This document shows, piece after piece, positions 26,609 to 35,482 of a stretch of DNA of 64,000 nt (within the stretch, counting starts at the first letter, position 1; every line of letters starts with the position of its first letter). Under the pieces are notes generated by a model that was not told where the DNA came from, made no database searches, and saw nothing but the letters and a program-made list of their open reading frames with translations. The translations under genes were made by a program, and so were the position numbers. Source of the DNA: Planctomycetota bacterium (GTDB lineage: Bacteria; Planctomycetota; Planctomycetia; Pirellulales; Pirellulaceae); the NCBI GenBank assembly GCA_014238905.1, contig JABAAE010000002.1:186001-250000 (forward strand), given 5' to 3'.

Positions 26609-28480
26609 ATGAAATTATTTTTGAATTATTTCGCCACTGCTTTCGTTTTCTCAGGATTCGTTCTGTTCAGCGAAATGGTGGGGCAGGAACCGACCACCAA
26701 ACCGGAGCAGGTTGCTCCCCAAGAAAAAGCCGGTCCCATTTTTATAGATGGTCAAGCCCAGGTGATCGAAGCTTTTAAAAATTCAAAGGACTGGCTACGC
26801 CATGACCTCTGGGTCGAAACAGAATTCGATTCTGACGGCGACGGCAAAATGGATCGCGTACACGTATCGGTGACCCGACAGAATCAAACCGAAACCGAAG
26901 GCCTAAAGGTTCCAGTCGTCTACGTATCGAGCCCTTATTTTGCAGGAACCAGTTCTGTAGATCGGAAGTATTTCTGGAACCCGAGACAGGAACTTGGAGA
27001 CGAACCTCCACCCCGCGAAAATCCTCCGATTATCGTTCCAAGAAAAACAAGTCCAGTGATTTCGAATTCCCACTCCAGAACTTGGGTTCCCCTTGGATTT
27101 GCCGTGGTTCACTCCGAAGCACCTGGCACGGGGCTTTCTCAAGGTTGTCCGACCGTTGGTGGTGATGTGGAAGCGTTGGCTCCCAAGGCAGTAGTTGACT
27201 GGCTTTGCGGTCGCGCCAAAGGATTCACGACCATCGATGGAGAAGAGAAGGTAACGGCCTTCTGGTGCACCGGAAAGGTAGGGATGACCGGAACATCCTA
27301 CAACGGAACGATTCCTCTGGCGGCGGCAACAACCGGTGTGAAAGGCTTGGAGGCCATCATCCCCATCGCCCCCAATACGTCCTATTACCATTACTATCGA
27401 TCACATGGATTGATTCGACATCCGGGTGGTTGGATCGGTGAAGACATTGATGTTCTCTACAACTTCATCCATAGCGGAAATCCTGCTCGAAGAGAGTATT
27501 GCGACTGCGAAATCCGGGACAAGGAAATGAAAGAAAACATGGATCGCGTCAACGGTGATTACAACGACTTTTGGTCGAGCCGTGATTATCTCAACCGTCT
27601 GAAACCGCTAAAAGCGGCGACTCTAATGGCCCACGCTTTTAACGACTGGAATGTCATGCCCGAACATAGCGTGAGAATCTACGAAGCCCTCAAAAAAAAT
27701 GGGATTCCGTGCCAAGCTTATTTTCATCAAGGGGGACACGGCGGAGAACCACCTCATAAGATGATGAACCGCTGGTTTACGAGGTACCTTTACGATGTTG
27801 AAAATGGGGTGGAGAAGGATTCCAGGAGTTGGGTGGTACGGGAAGATGCCAAACGCAAGGAACCGACACCCTATCCGGAATATCCACACCCGGAAGCAAA
27901 ACCGGTCTCCCTCGGCATTTCAAAAGGAGGAAGCAAGGCCGGCATTCTATCGATCGACCTGAAAACCAACCAGGGTATCGAAACGCTGGTCGATGATGCT
28001 TCCATCAACGGTTACGAACTCGCACTCGCCAAAGAATCGAATCACCGTCTGATTTACCAATCCCCGGTTCTAACCGATGAGCTACATCTATCCGGTACCG
28101 CCAGCATCAAGATAAAAGTCGCCAGCAATCGTCCGGCAGCAAATCTTTCGGTGTGGCTGGTTTCTCTTCCCTGGAGTGATAGCCGAAAATTGACTGACAA
28201 TCTGATTACCAGGGGTTGGGCAGATCCGCAAAATCACAAGTCATTGACCGAAAGCGAGCGTTTAGTCCCCGGGAAGTTTTACGAACTGGACTTTACACTT
28301 CAGCCGGATGATCAGGTCATCAAAGCAGGGCAACAAATTGGTCTGATGATTTTTTCCAGTGACAAAGACTTTACTCTTTGGCCTGAGGCCGGAACGGAAC
28401 TTTCAGTCGATCTGGATTCGCTGCGACTGAGGCTACCGATTGTCGGTGGGGAGAAAGCATATCGGGGGTCAACTCAATAG
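26609..28480 (+). CDS. Xaa-Pro dipeptidyl-peptidase (S15/CocE family), secreted
   Basis: The 623-aa protein starts with a signal peptide (YFATAFVFSGFVLFSEMVG). It has the S15 alpha/beta-hydrolase with triad Ser230 (TGTSYNG), Asp346 (AFNDWNV) and His377 (QGGHGG), followed by a C-terminal jelly-roll domain with LSGTASIKIKV and FYELDFTLQPDDQVI. The family includes X-Pro dipeptidyl peptidases and cocaine-esterase-like acyl hydrolases. PYFAGTSS and DSDGDGKMDRVHV near the N-terminus are typical of the peptidase (PepX-like) group. It probably acts on peptides outside the cytoplasm. Confidence 0.88.
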   Translation: MKLFLNYFATAFVFSGFVLFSEMVGQEPTTKPEQVAPQEKAGPIFIDGQAQVIEAFKNSKDWLRHDLWVETEFDSDGDGKMDRVHVSVTRQNQTETEGLKVPVVYVSSPYFAGTSSVDRKYFWNPRQELGDEPPPRENPPIIVPRKTSPVISNSHSRTWVPLGFAVVHSEAPGTGLSQGCPTVGGDVEALAPKAVVDWLCGRAKGFTTIDGEEKVTAFWCTGKVGMTGTSYNGTIPLAAATTGVKGLEAIIPIAPNTSYYHYYRSHGLIRHPGGWIGEDIDVLYNFIHSGNPARREYCDCEIRDKEMKENMDRVNGDYNDFWSSRDYLNRLKPLKAATLMAHAFNDWNVMPEHSVRIYEALKKNGIPCQAYFHQGGHGGEPPHKMMNRWFTRYLYDVENGVEKDSRSWVVREDAKRKEPTPYPEYPHPEAKPVSLGISKGGSKAGILSIDLKTNQGIETLVDDASINGYELALAKESNHRLIYQSPVLTDELHLSGTASIKIKVASNRPAANLSVWLVSLPWSDSRKLTDNLITRGWADPQNHKSLTESERLVPGKFYELDFTLQPDDQVIKAGQQIGLMIFSSDKDFTLWPEAGTELSVDLDSLRLRLPIVGGEKAYRGSTQ

Positions 28481-28571
28481 CGACCGATTGAAAGAGCCTC
28501 TTTTGAAGCAACCGTTCATTTTCCAAGCTGCCGCTATTTTCGCAAAAGTTGACTAGCCCGCAGGAATACCT

Positions 28572-29207
28572 TTATCGGCCCCGACCGGCGTAAACCGCGT
28601 TCTCGGTAACGACCTTGTTCATATAGACATCGTGTGGCGCAGTTAGAATCCGGTCGAACAACTGACACTCGTAGCATAAAGCAATCAGCGGACAATCCGG
28701 ACGTACTTTTTCCATTAATCGATCATAATACCCCTGACCATTTCCCATTCGACCACCCTCCCGATCAAAACCAACGCCGGGGACCATTACCAAATCAAGA
28801 TCCTCGGGCTCAACCTCTTTTTCCGGGTTTCCCCAGAGGTCTCTGGGGGGCTCGAGAATGTTCCATTTTCCGACGACCATTTCCTCAATGTCTTCCAATC
28901 GCCAAAGGCCCAGTTTGTTTTCACCGTTTTCGTCTTCGGTACAATAAGGCACAATAATCGATTTTTCCTTTTTCTCGATCTCGGAAATCAGCTGTTCTTT
29001 TGTCCGAGTCTCACTGCGACAGTGAATGTACCACATGACTGTTTTGGCAGATTGGTACTCAGGCAAGGCCAGAAATCGTTCGACCGCTTTGACACTGACC
29101 TCCGATTTAGCCTCTTGCGCGTTGCGGCGGTCATAGGCTTCACGCCGCATTTTCGTTTTTTTTTCTAGCACGGCTTCGAGGTCGGTTGTCTCGGTTTTTT
29201 CGGTCAT
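28572..29207 (-). CDS. 5-formyltetrahydrofolate cyclo-ligase family protein
   Basis: From the preferred ATG (29207, preceded by GGGGAA at good spacing) the protein has about 211 aa. The family signature is present: KTKMRREAYDRR near the N-terminus, YIHCRSETRT, IIVPYCT and the C-terminal DLVMVPGVGFDREGGRMGNGQGYYDRL with the ATP-binding G-x-GxGYYDR. It converts 5-formyl-THF to 5,10-methenyl-THF using ATP, in the cytoplasm. The frame is open to 29300, but the extra 31 residues look non-coding. The divergent neighbour is fhcD, another formyl-group enzyme of C1 metabolism. Confidence 0.9.
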   Translation of the reverse strand: MTEKTETTDLEAVLEKKTKMRREAYDRRNAQEAKSEVSVKAVERFLALPEYQSAKTVMWYIHCRSETRTKEQLISEIEKKEKSIIVPYCTEDENGENKLGLWRLEDIEEMVVGKWNILEPPRDLWGNPEKEVEPEDLDLVMVPGVGFDREGGRMGNGQGYYDRLMEKVRPDCPLIALCYECQLFDRILTAPHDVYMNKVVTENAVYAGRGR

Positions 29208-29498
29208 CTTTTCCCCACTTGAATTCTTAGCGTCACCAATTTTTTTCGGCAAACAATCTGAAAAGCAATTCAAACCCAAATTAGGCCGAGGGTTCGACAT
29301 ATTCGATCCCCTATCTGAATCACCGTTAATGAAACAGACTCAATTTATCAGACCGACTGATTTGCGGGAATCGCTGGAAACCGAATTCCCTTTGCCACTT
29401 GTCACTTGCCAATGGAATTTTTTGGAGCTTATCGGTGGTGTTGACTTGCGTTCCGCATAGAATCCTTGAAAATGGTCCTTTCGACAAAGGAACCCACC

Positions 29499-30416
29499 AT
29501 GACCGCAATCATTGATGACACTTATGCAGAGGCGTTTCGAAGTCTCTACGTTGAATTTCTGATCACAGCTCGTGATCGTAAATGGCTTGATCATGCGTTG
29601 CAAGCAACCACCGGCAATGCATCCAGCACGATTTTATGCGATTGCGAAGCAGGTGTAGACCGATACGTGGGGCCCGGAGGGGATACATCGGTGGAGACAC
29701 CCGATGGACGCCCCGGTGCCATTGTCCAATTGCACGTTCCTCGTTTTTGGAAGGACCGTCTACAAAAACTCGAAAAATCGGCGTTGATTCGGATTAGCCA
29801 AAACGTCTTGACGTGCCCCACCGCCAGTTGCTTTAACCTGATTGACTCAGAAGATTACTTCCATTTGGGTCGCAAAGTCGCGTATTTCGGCAACCGATAT
29901 CAAAAACGAATCGAACGATTCGGACGCAAGATGTGGTGGATTCCGATTTTAGGCGGAGAATTTGTTCTCGACCGCAGGCTGGGATACGCCAATGGTTTAA
30001 TGGGAGGGAACCTCTGGTTTTTTGGATCCAATGTTGACGCAGCTCTAGAGGCAGCCGAGCTTGCGGCAGAAGCGGTGAAACCGATGCCAGGAGTCGTGAT
30101 GACGTTTCCTGGCGGAATCGCCTCAAGTGGCTCCAAGGCCGGAAGTGATTACAGTTTTTCCATCGCCAGCACTTATGAGAAATTTTGCCCGCAGCTGAGG
30201 GATCAAGTCGAAACAGGCCTACCCGACAACGTTGAAAGCGTGATGGAAATCATCATCAACGGCCGCGATATGAATGCAATCATCGCTGCGACTCAAGCCG
30301 CCATTGGAGCGTCTCGAAATGTCGCAGGGTTAAAAATGATATCGGCCGGAAATTATGGTGGAAAGCTTGGCAAAAGCTTCATTTTTCTTCATCCCGAAAA
30401 ACAACCAACGGATTAA
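29499..30416 (+). CDS. fhcD: Formylmethanofuran-tetrahydromethanopterin formyltransferase
   Basis: The 305-aa product (from ATG 29499, preceded by AAAGGAA) matches Ftr/FhcD along its length: EAFRSLYVEFLITA, TGNASSTILCDCEAGVDRYV, LTCPTASCFNL, GRKMWWIPILGGEFVLDR and IINGRDMNAI. Ftr moves a formyl group between formyl-methanofuran and tetrahydromethanopterin. In bacteria it is a subunit of the Fhc complex in H4MPT-dependent formaldehyde oxidation, known in methylotrophs and planctomycetes. fhcA, fhcB and fhcC are not in this window, so fhcD stands apart here. The divergent 5-formyl-THF cyclo-ligase suggests a small C1 locus. Confidence 0.95.
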   Translation: MTAIIDDTYAEAFRSLYVEFLITARDRKWLDHALQATTGNASSTILCDCEAGVDRYVGPGGDTSVETPDGRPGAIVQLHVPRFWKDRLQKLEKSALIRISQNVLTCPTASCFNLIDSEDYFHLGRKVAYFGNRYQKRIERFGRKMWWIPILGGEFVLDRRLGYANGLMGGNLWFFGSNVDAALEAAELAAEAVKPMPGVVMTFPGGIASSGSKAGSDYSFSIASTYEKFCPQLRDQVETGLPDNVESVMEIIINGRDMNAIIAATQAAIGASRNVAGLKMISAGNYGGKLGKSFIFLHPEKQPTD

Positions 30417-30713
30417 ATGGATGGCTTGTTGAGAATCCGTGGTTGATCGATTCGATTGGTAGACGCTAAATTTTGCCGTTCGTAACGATGTTTCCTCTAA
30501 ACGAAGCCAGATCTTTCTCCAGGCGAAGTCTGGCCTGGCCCTGATATCTCACGGAAAATAGCCATCCCCACCCTCAATCCAGCGGGTTGATGTCATCGAT
30601 GCCCCGCAGTTAGCTCCTCGTCTATTGTGCGAAAAACCATAGACTACCGACGATTTACTGAGAAAAACGGGGGCTGCGCGGCGAAATTATTGCAAAAACT
30701 TAATTCCCTTGGG
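30417..30713. other. Intergenic region after fhcD with alternative hairpins
   Basis: About 300 bp without a gene. Two mutually exclusive stems overlap: GCCAGA (30506-30511) / TCTGGC (30529-30534), and CCAGGC (30519-30524) / GCCTGG (30533-30538). No T-tract follows, so this is not a standard terminator. The feoAB promoter begins at the right end. Confidence 0.45.
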
Positions 30714-30742
30714 TTGACTGACGAATAAAATATAAAGATACT
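30714..30742 (+). promoter_or_regulatory. Sigma70-type promoter of feoAB
   Basis: A -35 box TTGACT (30714-30719, 5 of 6 consensus) and a -10 box GATACT (30737-30742, 4 of 6) are separated by exactly 17 bp. Transcription would start just after 30748, inside the Fur-like palindrome, and reads into feoA. Confidence 0.65.
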
Positions 30743-30756
30743 GAGATTCAATCTCA
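30742..30756. promoter_or_regulatory. Fur-like 7-1-7 operator upstream of feoA
   Basis: A perfect 15-bp palindrome TGAGATT-C-AATCTCA has the 7-1-7 layout and the TGA...TCA ends of a Fur box. It overlaps the -10 box and predicted transcription start of the feoAB promoter, where a repressor would block polymerase. Regulation by ferrous iron through Fur is inferred. A DtxR/MntR-type regulator is the main alternative. Confidence 0.75.
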
Positions 30757-30776
30757 AAAATAAAGTGAGTTATTTC

Positions 30777-31013
30777 ATGGCTTCTATTCTTGAAAAAATG
30801 ACCCTGTCGGATCTTTCATCGCCACAGCCGATTACGGTTTCGGAGATCGATTTACCAGATGATGATGCCCAACGGTTGAAAGTGCTGGGAATCTGCGAAG
30901 GAAGAAAAGTAAGTCTGATTCAGGTCGGCTCACCGATGGTGGTCGAAGTTTGCGGATCACAAATCGGAATATCCAGACGTCTTGCAAACGGTGTGGTCGT
31001 GAAACCTCGTTAG
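30777..31013 (+). CDS. feoA: FeoA family ferrous-iron transport protein
   Basis: A small SH3-like FeoA protein (78 aa from ATG 30777) with the family pattern LPDDDAQRLKVLGICEGRKV, IQVGSPMVVEV and GSQIGISRRLANGVVV. FeoA acts in the cytoplasm with the FeoB transporter. AAGTGAG lies 7 nt before this ATG. A GTG at 30765 would add four residues. feoB follows about 160 bp downstream in the same direction. Confidence 0.92.
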   Translation: MASILEKMTLSDLSSPQPITVSEIDLPDDDAQRLKVLGICEGRKVSLIQVGSPMVVEVCGSQIGISRRLANGVVVKPR

Positions 31014-31174
31014 GTTGACCCATTTGGTCGGTAGTAAATGAGTCCCTGATGAACGCATTACCCCACCTGTAATTAATTCGATCATCATGGTGATCCAAAC
31101 CGTCCCCGAGAGGATTGGGAACGGTCTTGGATGTAGAGTCGAATCTTGTGTCACCGCTGACGACAGTCCAAGTA

Positions 31175-33166
31175 ATGACAGCTAACAATATAAATTCTGG
31201 GCTGCCGGTCCTCGCATCGAGTCCTGGCCCGATCCCCAAAATTGCTCTGCTGGGAAATCCCAACGCCGGGAAAACCTCTCTTTTCAATTTGCTGACAGGC
31301 CTGCGTGCCAAGACGGCGAATTTTCCCGGAACGACAGTTGATTATCGTTTTGCCAACGTCGAGTTCGGTGAGCAAAATACCAAACTGATTGACCTGCCCG
31401 GTGCTTACAGTCTGGAGGCAACCAGTCCTGAAGAGGAAGTCACCCGTAATTACTTTCAAGACGGTACGGCCGACCTTGTCGTGGTCGTCGTAGATGCAAC
31501 CAATCTTCACCGTAACCTGTTTCTGGTCAGCCAGTTAATCGAGTACAAAACGCCAATTGTCGTCGCCCTCAACATGATGGATGAGGCCGAAAAACAGGGC
31601 ATAAAAATCGATGTTCCCCAATTAAAAGAAGAGCTTCAAGTTCCTGTGGTAGCGATTTCGGCCAAAACGGGCTTGAACATCGACCAATTTAAAACAGTCA
31701 TCGGCAATCAAATTAAACATGGATGCCAGGAAGCCGTCAGCCAAAATGTCTGTGGTTCGTGCCAGGGATGCCAATATGCGGCAAGGTTTGACTGGGCCGA
31801 GGGAATCTCCAATCGGACAGTCGATCGATCTCAAACCCAAAGTAGCCCTTCAAAAACACAAATCGCCGTCGACAAAATGGTCACCAACCCAATCACGGGC
31901 CTAATCTGTTTTTCAATCGTTGGCATTTTTACGTTCATGGTGATCTTTTGGTTTGCCTCTTTTCCAATGGACTTCATGGACGGACTCTTTGGCTTGGCAG
32001 GATCAACCGTAGGGCAATGGCTTCCCGAGGGTGACCTTCGCAGTCTGATTACCGACGGAGTCATCGGTGGCGTAGGGGGGATGTTGATTTTCCTGCCGCA
32101 AATCATGCTGCTTTTTTTCATGATTTCCCTCCTGGAAGATTCAGGTTATCTCGCCCGAGCGGCCTTCGTGATGGACCGGTTGATGCACCGTGTCGGTTTG
32201 CCGGGAAAAGCATTTATTCCCATGCTGTCAGCTCACGCCTGTGCGATTCCAGCCATTATGGCGAGCCGTGTAATTGAAAACAAGAAAGATCGCCTCAAGA
32301 CGATCCTTATCCTGCCGTTGATGACCTGCTCGGCACGATTGCCGGTTTATGCGATGGTCGTTGCGATTCTGTTCCCGGACCAGCCAGTATTCGCAGCGTT
32401 GATTTTTGCCGCCGCTTATAGCCTTGGAATTCTGGTTGCATTGGTGATCGCTTTTTGCCTGAAAATCAGCATCCTGCCCGGCCCGACGCAGTCCCTGGTC
32501 ATCGAATTGCCGCCCTATCGTTTTCCTTCGTTAAGAAACGCATTTCTTACCAGTGTCGACCGGGCGACCATGTTTGTAAAAAAGGCAGGCACCATGATCC
32601 TGCTATTTTCGATAGGCCTGTGGATACTTGCGACCTACCCTAAAACATCCGAAAAAGATCTGTCCATAGCCCAAACTCAAAGACTGACTCAATTAAGAAC
32701 TGATGATCTGGCCAATGAAACAGATAACGCAACAATTTTTCTCCGCGGAATCAAAGCCGAGAATTCGTTCGCCGGTCAAATTGGAAAAACAATTCAACCA
32801 GTTTTTTCACCGCTGGGTTATGACTGGCGGTTAACGGTCGGCATTCTCAATTCCTTCGCGGCCAGAGAGGTGGTTGTTTCGACTCTCGCAGTCCTTTACG
32901 GTTCAGAGGATGATGATGAAGAAAAGCTCATCGACTCTCTTAAGAATGCGAGGACGACAGACGGACAAAAGGTCTTTACCGTACCAACCTGCTTGAGCGT
33001 CCTTGTTTTTTTCATTTTCGCGATGCAGTGCCTGCCAACCACTGCTGTGGTTCGTCGTGAAACCGGCGGTTGGAAGTGGGCCATCTTTCAATTGGTTTAC
33101 ATGACTGTTCTGGCCTACATTCTTGCCTGGTTAACTTTTTCCATCGCCAGCTATTGGAACATTTAA
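31175..33166 (+). CDS. feoB: Ferrous iron transporter FeoB
   Basis: FeoB imports Fe2+ across the inner membrane. The N-terminal G-protein domain shows G1 GNPNAGKTSLFN, G2 NFPGTTVDY, G3 DLPGAYSLE, G4 NMMDEAEKQG and G5 SAKTG. The membrane part has two Gate-like domains, with GYLARAAFVMDRLMHRVGLPGKAFIPML and CAIPAIMASR. The length (663 aa from ATG 31175) is a little below average. Unusually, a CGSCQGC cluster sits between the G domain and the first membrane helix. A TTG at 31115 would add 20 unconserved residues. It forms an operon with feoA. Confidence 0.96.
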   Translation: MTANNINSGLPVLASSPGPIPKIALLGNPNAGKTSLFNLLTGLRAKTANFPGTTVDYRFANVEFGEQNTKLIDLPGAYSLEATSPEEEVTRNYFQDGTADLVVVVVDATNLHRNLFLVSQLIEYKTPIVVALNMMDEAEKQGIKIDVPQLKEELQVPVVAISAKTGLNIDQFKTVIGNQIKHGCQEAVSQNVCGSCQGCQYAARFDWAEGISNRTVDRSQTQSSPSKTQIAVDKMVTNPITGLICFSIVGIFTFMVIFWFASFPMDFMDGLFGLAGSTVGQWLPEGDLRSLITDGVIGGVGGMLIFLPQIMLLFFMISLLEDSGYLARAAFVMDRLMHRVGLPGKAFIPMLSAHACAIPAIMASRVIENKKDRLKTILILPLMTCSARLPVYAMVVAILFPDQPVFAALIFAAAYSLGILVALVIAFCLKISILPGPTQSLVIELPPYRFPSLRNAFLTSVDRATMFVKKAGTMILLFSIGLWILATYPKTSEKDLSIAQTQRLTQLRTDDLANETDNATIFLRGIKAENSFAGQIGKTIQPVFSPLGYDWRLTVGILNSFAAREVVVSTLAVLYGSEDDDEEKLIDSLKNARTTDGQKVFTVPTCLSVLVFFIFAMQCLPTTAVVRRETGGWKWAIFQLVYMTVLAYILAWLTFSIASYWNI

Positions 33167-33240
33167 AGCCATTGGCCAGGCAGAGGCGAAAGCAAAATTG
33201 AAAAGAGCCAACATCATCGAAACCGCTGGATCCCGTGATT

Positions 33241-34437
33241 TCAGTCAAGATCGACATCACGAATGAAACAATTTTCAATCACATTTCCCGATACATCCAG
33301 AGATCGCCCCAACTCGTGAACATACTCTCGCTCGCGTTGGGTAACACGTCCGTCGCAAACCGCCAACAAGCATAGATCTCTAATAATCTGCGTTTTGCGG
33401 CCCTGGGGAACCAACTGATTGGCATGTTGGACCCGTTTCTTTAATAGATCCTCCAAACTGTCAAAATCGAGGTCTTCGGAATACGCCTGAGGACCAAAGA
33501 GTGAATCGAAAGCCTCGATTTCAGACTCCTTGACCCCACCTGAACAACGAATCAAACCCAAGCCAGCCGCAAACAAAACCCGCCGCATTGCTTCGGCAAC
33601 TTCTGATTTTTCGTCCAGATAATTCGGCGACATCATTCCCATCAAATCATGACATTCCGTTTCCAACTCGGCCCGCGACACCCCAGAATCAGCCGCCAAA
33701 TTCGATTTGAAAAACGCCTGCAAGGCCTTGACTCTTAAGGGTGTAAAGGGATGGGTCATAAACCAATCTTCACTAACCCCGGACTGCTTACCGTGTGGTT
33801 TTTCCAATTCCATTTCGTCGGCTTGATCGGCGAAGTCATCAATATGAATTTCAATCAATCCAGTCGTCAATCCGGATGCTAATTTAAACAGGGCACGGGC
33901 ACAGGCATCGGGATTCCCAACGCAAATCGCCCCTGCCCGGTCAGCCGAAATCTCGGCATAACGTGACCAAGAAAATAGCTGAAGGGCAAGCTTTGCATTC
34001 ACCCTGTTTTTCCCCCCGACCAAATAACCTATCGGGATGTCGTGGTGTGCGAATAGATGATGGCCCAGCTCATGTCCCATAACAAAGACCAGCTCGTCTT
34101 CGTCAAACTTCTCCAAAATAGCGCTTGAAAACATTAATAATAATTTTCCTGATTCAGGTCGAATACAGGCAGCATTAAGTTGCGGTGAATTGTAGACAAA
34201 GGCTTCAAGAGGAATATCCAGTCGCAGTTTCTCAGCACACTGCTCCAGCATCCCATGCAATTTCGGAGACATTGCTTTTGTCAAACGCAATGATGTCGCC
34301 AATAATTGTCGGCGGACGCTTTTCTCAGGCAACGCATCTATCTTTGCCCGAGCGGCTGCAACCGAAGCATCCAATATCAGTTTTGCTTGTAACTGCTGAT
34401 CGCCTTCACAGCGGAAGGGGTGATTTTCCATCGTCAT
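33241..34437 (-). CDS. M48 family metalloprotease with C-terminal TerB-like domain
   Basis: The protein (398 aa from ATG 34437) has an M48 zincin domain: FVMGHELGHHLFAHHD supplies HExxH, and RYAEISADRAG the third ligand Glu and downstream Asp. It has no clear transmembrane segments, unlike HtpX, and no signal peptide, so it is probably cytoplasmic. The last 120-130 residues are helical and acidic, with IIRDLCLLAVCDGRVTQREREYVHEL, which resembles TerB/DjlA-type domains (D-G-x-x-x-x-E). The fusion suggests a protease with a stress-sensing or metal-binding tail. The frame opens from a TTG at 34470. Confidence 0.8.
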   Translation of the reverse strand: MTMENHPFRCEGDQQLQAKLILDASVAAARAKIDALPEKSVRRQLLATSLRLTKAMSPKLHGMLEQCAEKLRLDIPLEAFVYNSPQLNAACIRPESGKLLLMFSSAILEKFDEDELVFVMGHELGHHLFAHHDIPIGYLVGGKNRVNAKLALQLFSWSRYAEISADRAGAICVGNPDACARALFKLASGLTTGLIEIHIDDFADQADEMELEKPHGKQSGVSEDWFMTHPFTPLRVKALQAFFKSNLAADSGVSRAELETECHDLMGMMSPNYLDEKSEVAEAMRRVLFAAGLGLIRCSGGVKESEIEAFDSLFGPQAYSEDLDFDSLEDLLKKRVQHANQLVPQGRKTQIIRDLCLLAVCDGRVTQREREYVHELGRSLDVSGNVIENCFIRDVDLD

Positions 34438-34566
34438 TTTTTCAGACCGTGTCAATTGTTTAAACGGCAAATGTTTTACCGGCGAACCGATGAATTGTTG
34501 AATACTGGAGCATCAATCATGACCTAGCGGCCTATCCAATTCCGCAAATTCCCTAACAAGCGGAGT

Positions 34567-35364
34567 TCAGCTTTTATCCAATTTTTTCAATTCTACTTTT
34601 CGAAATTCACATGGATGGCTCTCACTTTGCAGTGAGATATAGCCTTCATTGAGAATCAGTCGTCCACCCTTTATCAATTTCTTCGCATTGGCATCGCTGG
34701 GATCGAGTTGAGGCTTGTCGTATTCCAGCACGACCTTCCCGTCAATCTTATGTTTAATCGTTTCCCCACCCCGGACCTCGATTTCCACCGTAACCCATTG
34801 CTCTCCATGATAGGTTTTTGATTTGCTGCTCGTACAATGCCGGCGAACCAACTTGTCATCCATCACCACATTTGTTCCGGGTGTACAAAGATTGGCAGTC
34901 GTACGATTTCCACTGCCAAATCCACCCAAGAGTTGCATTTCAATGGAAACCGGAAAATCCTGGTCCTTGGACATCGAGTCTGGGTCTTGGCAATGCAACA
35001 TGATTCCACTGTTCCGCCGAGCCCAGCCAGGTCCGCCCGGACACTGTTCGCCTATAAAACGGTACTCACATCGAATGATGTAATTAGAGAATTTTTCCTT
35101 GTAAAACAAATGTCCAAATCTCTCCTTGAACTGGCCATAACCTTCGAACCCGACCTGGATCGCGCCGTCCTTTACTCGGAAAGTATTTGAAAAGTTTTCC
35201 CCGTATTGGTGACCCCGAATTTTGGGTGACCAACCGTCCAGGGACTTTCCATCAAAAAGCTGTATCCATTCGGATGAATTTTCTGTAGGAGAAATGGTTT
35301 GCTGAGCAAAAATCCCCGACGAAAAAACAAAAACAAACAAAATTGCTACGTGCACACGAGTCAT
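34567..35364 (-). CDS. Secreted DUF1080 (3-keto-disaccharide hydrolase-like) protein
   Basis: From the ATG at 35364 the product has a clear signal peptide (VAILFVFVFSSGIFAQ) and one concanavalin-like DUF1080 domain: WIQLFDGKSLDGWSPK, FSNYIIRCEYRF, RRNSGIMLHCQDP, PVSIEMQLLGG and the final GYISLQSESHPCEFRKVELKKL. DUF1080 proteins are abundant in planctomycetes, and characterised members hydrolyse 3-keto-glycosides. It probably acts on polysaccharide-derived sugars in the periplasm. The frame continues to 35469, but the added N-terminus would bury the signal peptide, so the shorter start is chosen. Confidence 0.9.
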   Translation of the reverse strand: MTRVHVAILFVFVFSSGIFAQQTISPTENSSEWIQLFDGKSLDGWSPKIRGHQYGENFSNTFRVKDGAIQVGFEGYGQFKERFGHLFYKEKFSNYIIRCEYRFIGEQCPGGPGWARRNSGIMLHCQDPDSMSKDQDFPVSIEMQLLGGFGSGNRTTANLCTPGTNVVMDDKLVRRHCTSSKSKTYHGEQWVTVEIEVRGGETIKHKIDGKVVLEYDKPQLDPSDANAKKLIKGGRLILNEGYISLQSESHPCEFRKVELKKLDKS

Positions 35365-35482
35365 TGATTTCTTTCTTTTGGAGGTCCCATCTTTTCTATC
35401 AATGTACTTCAACAGCATCCAAGTAGAAAGCAACAAAACCCATTCATCCTCACCCTGTCGTTGAAACAATCTTCAATCTTGC

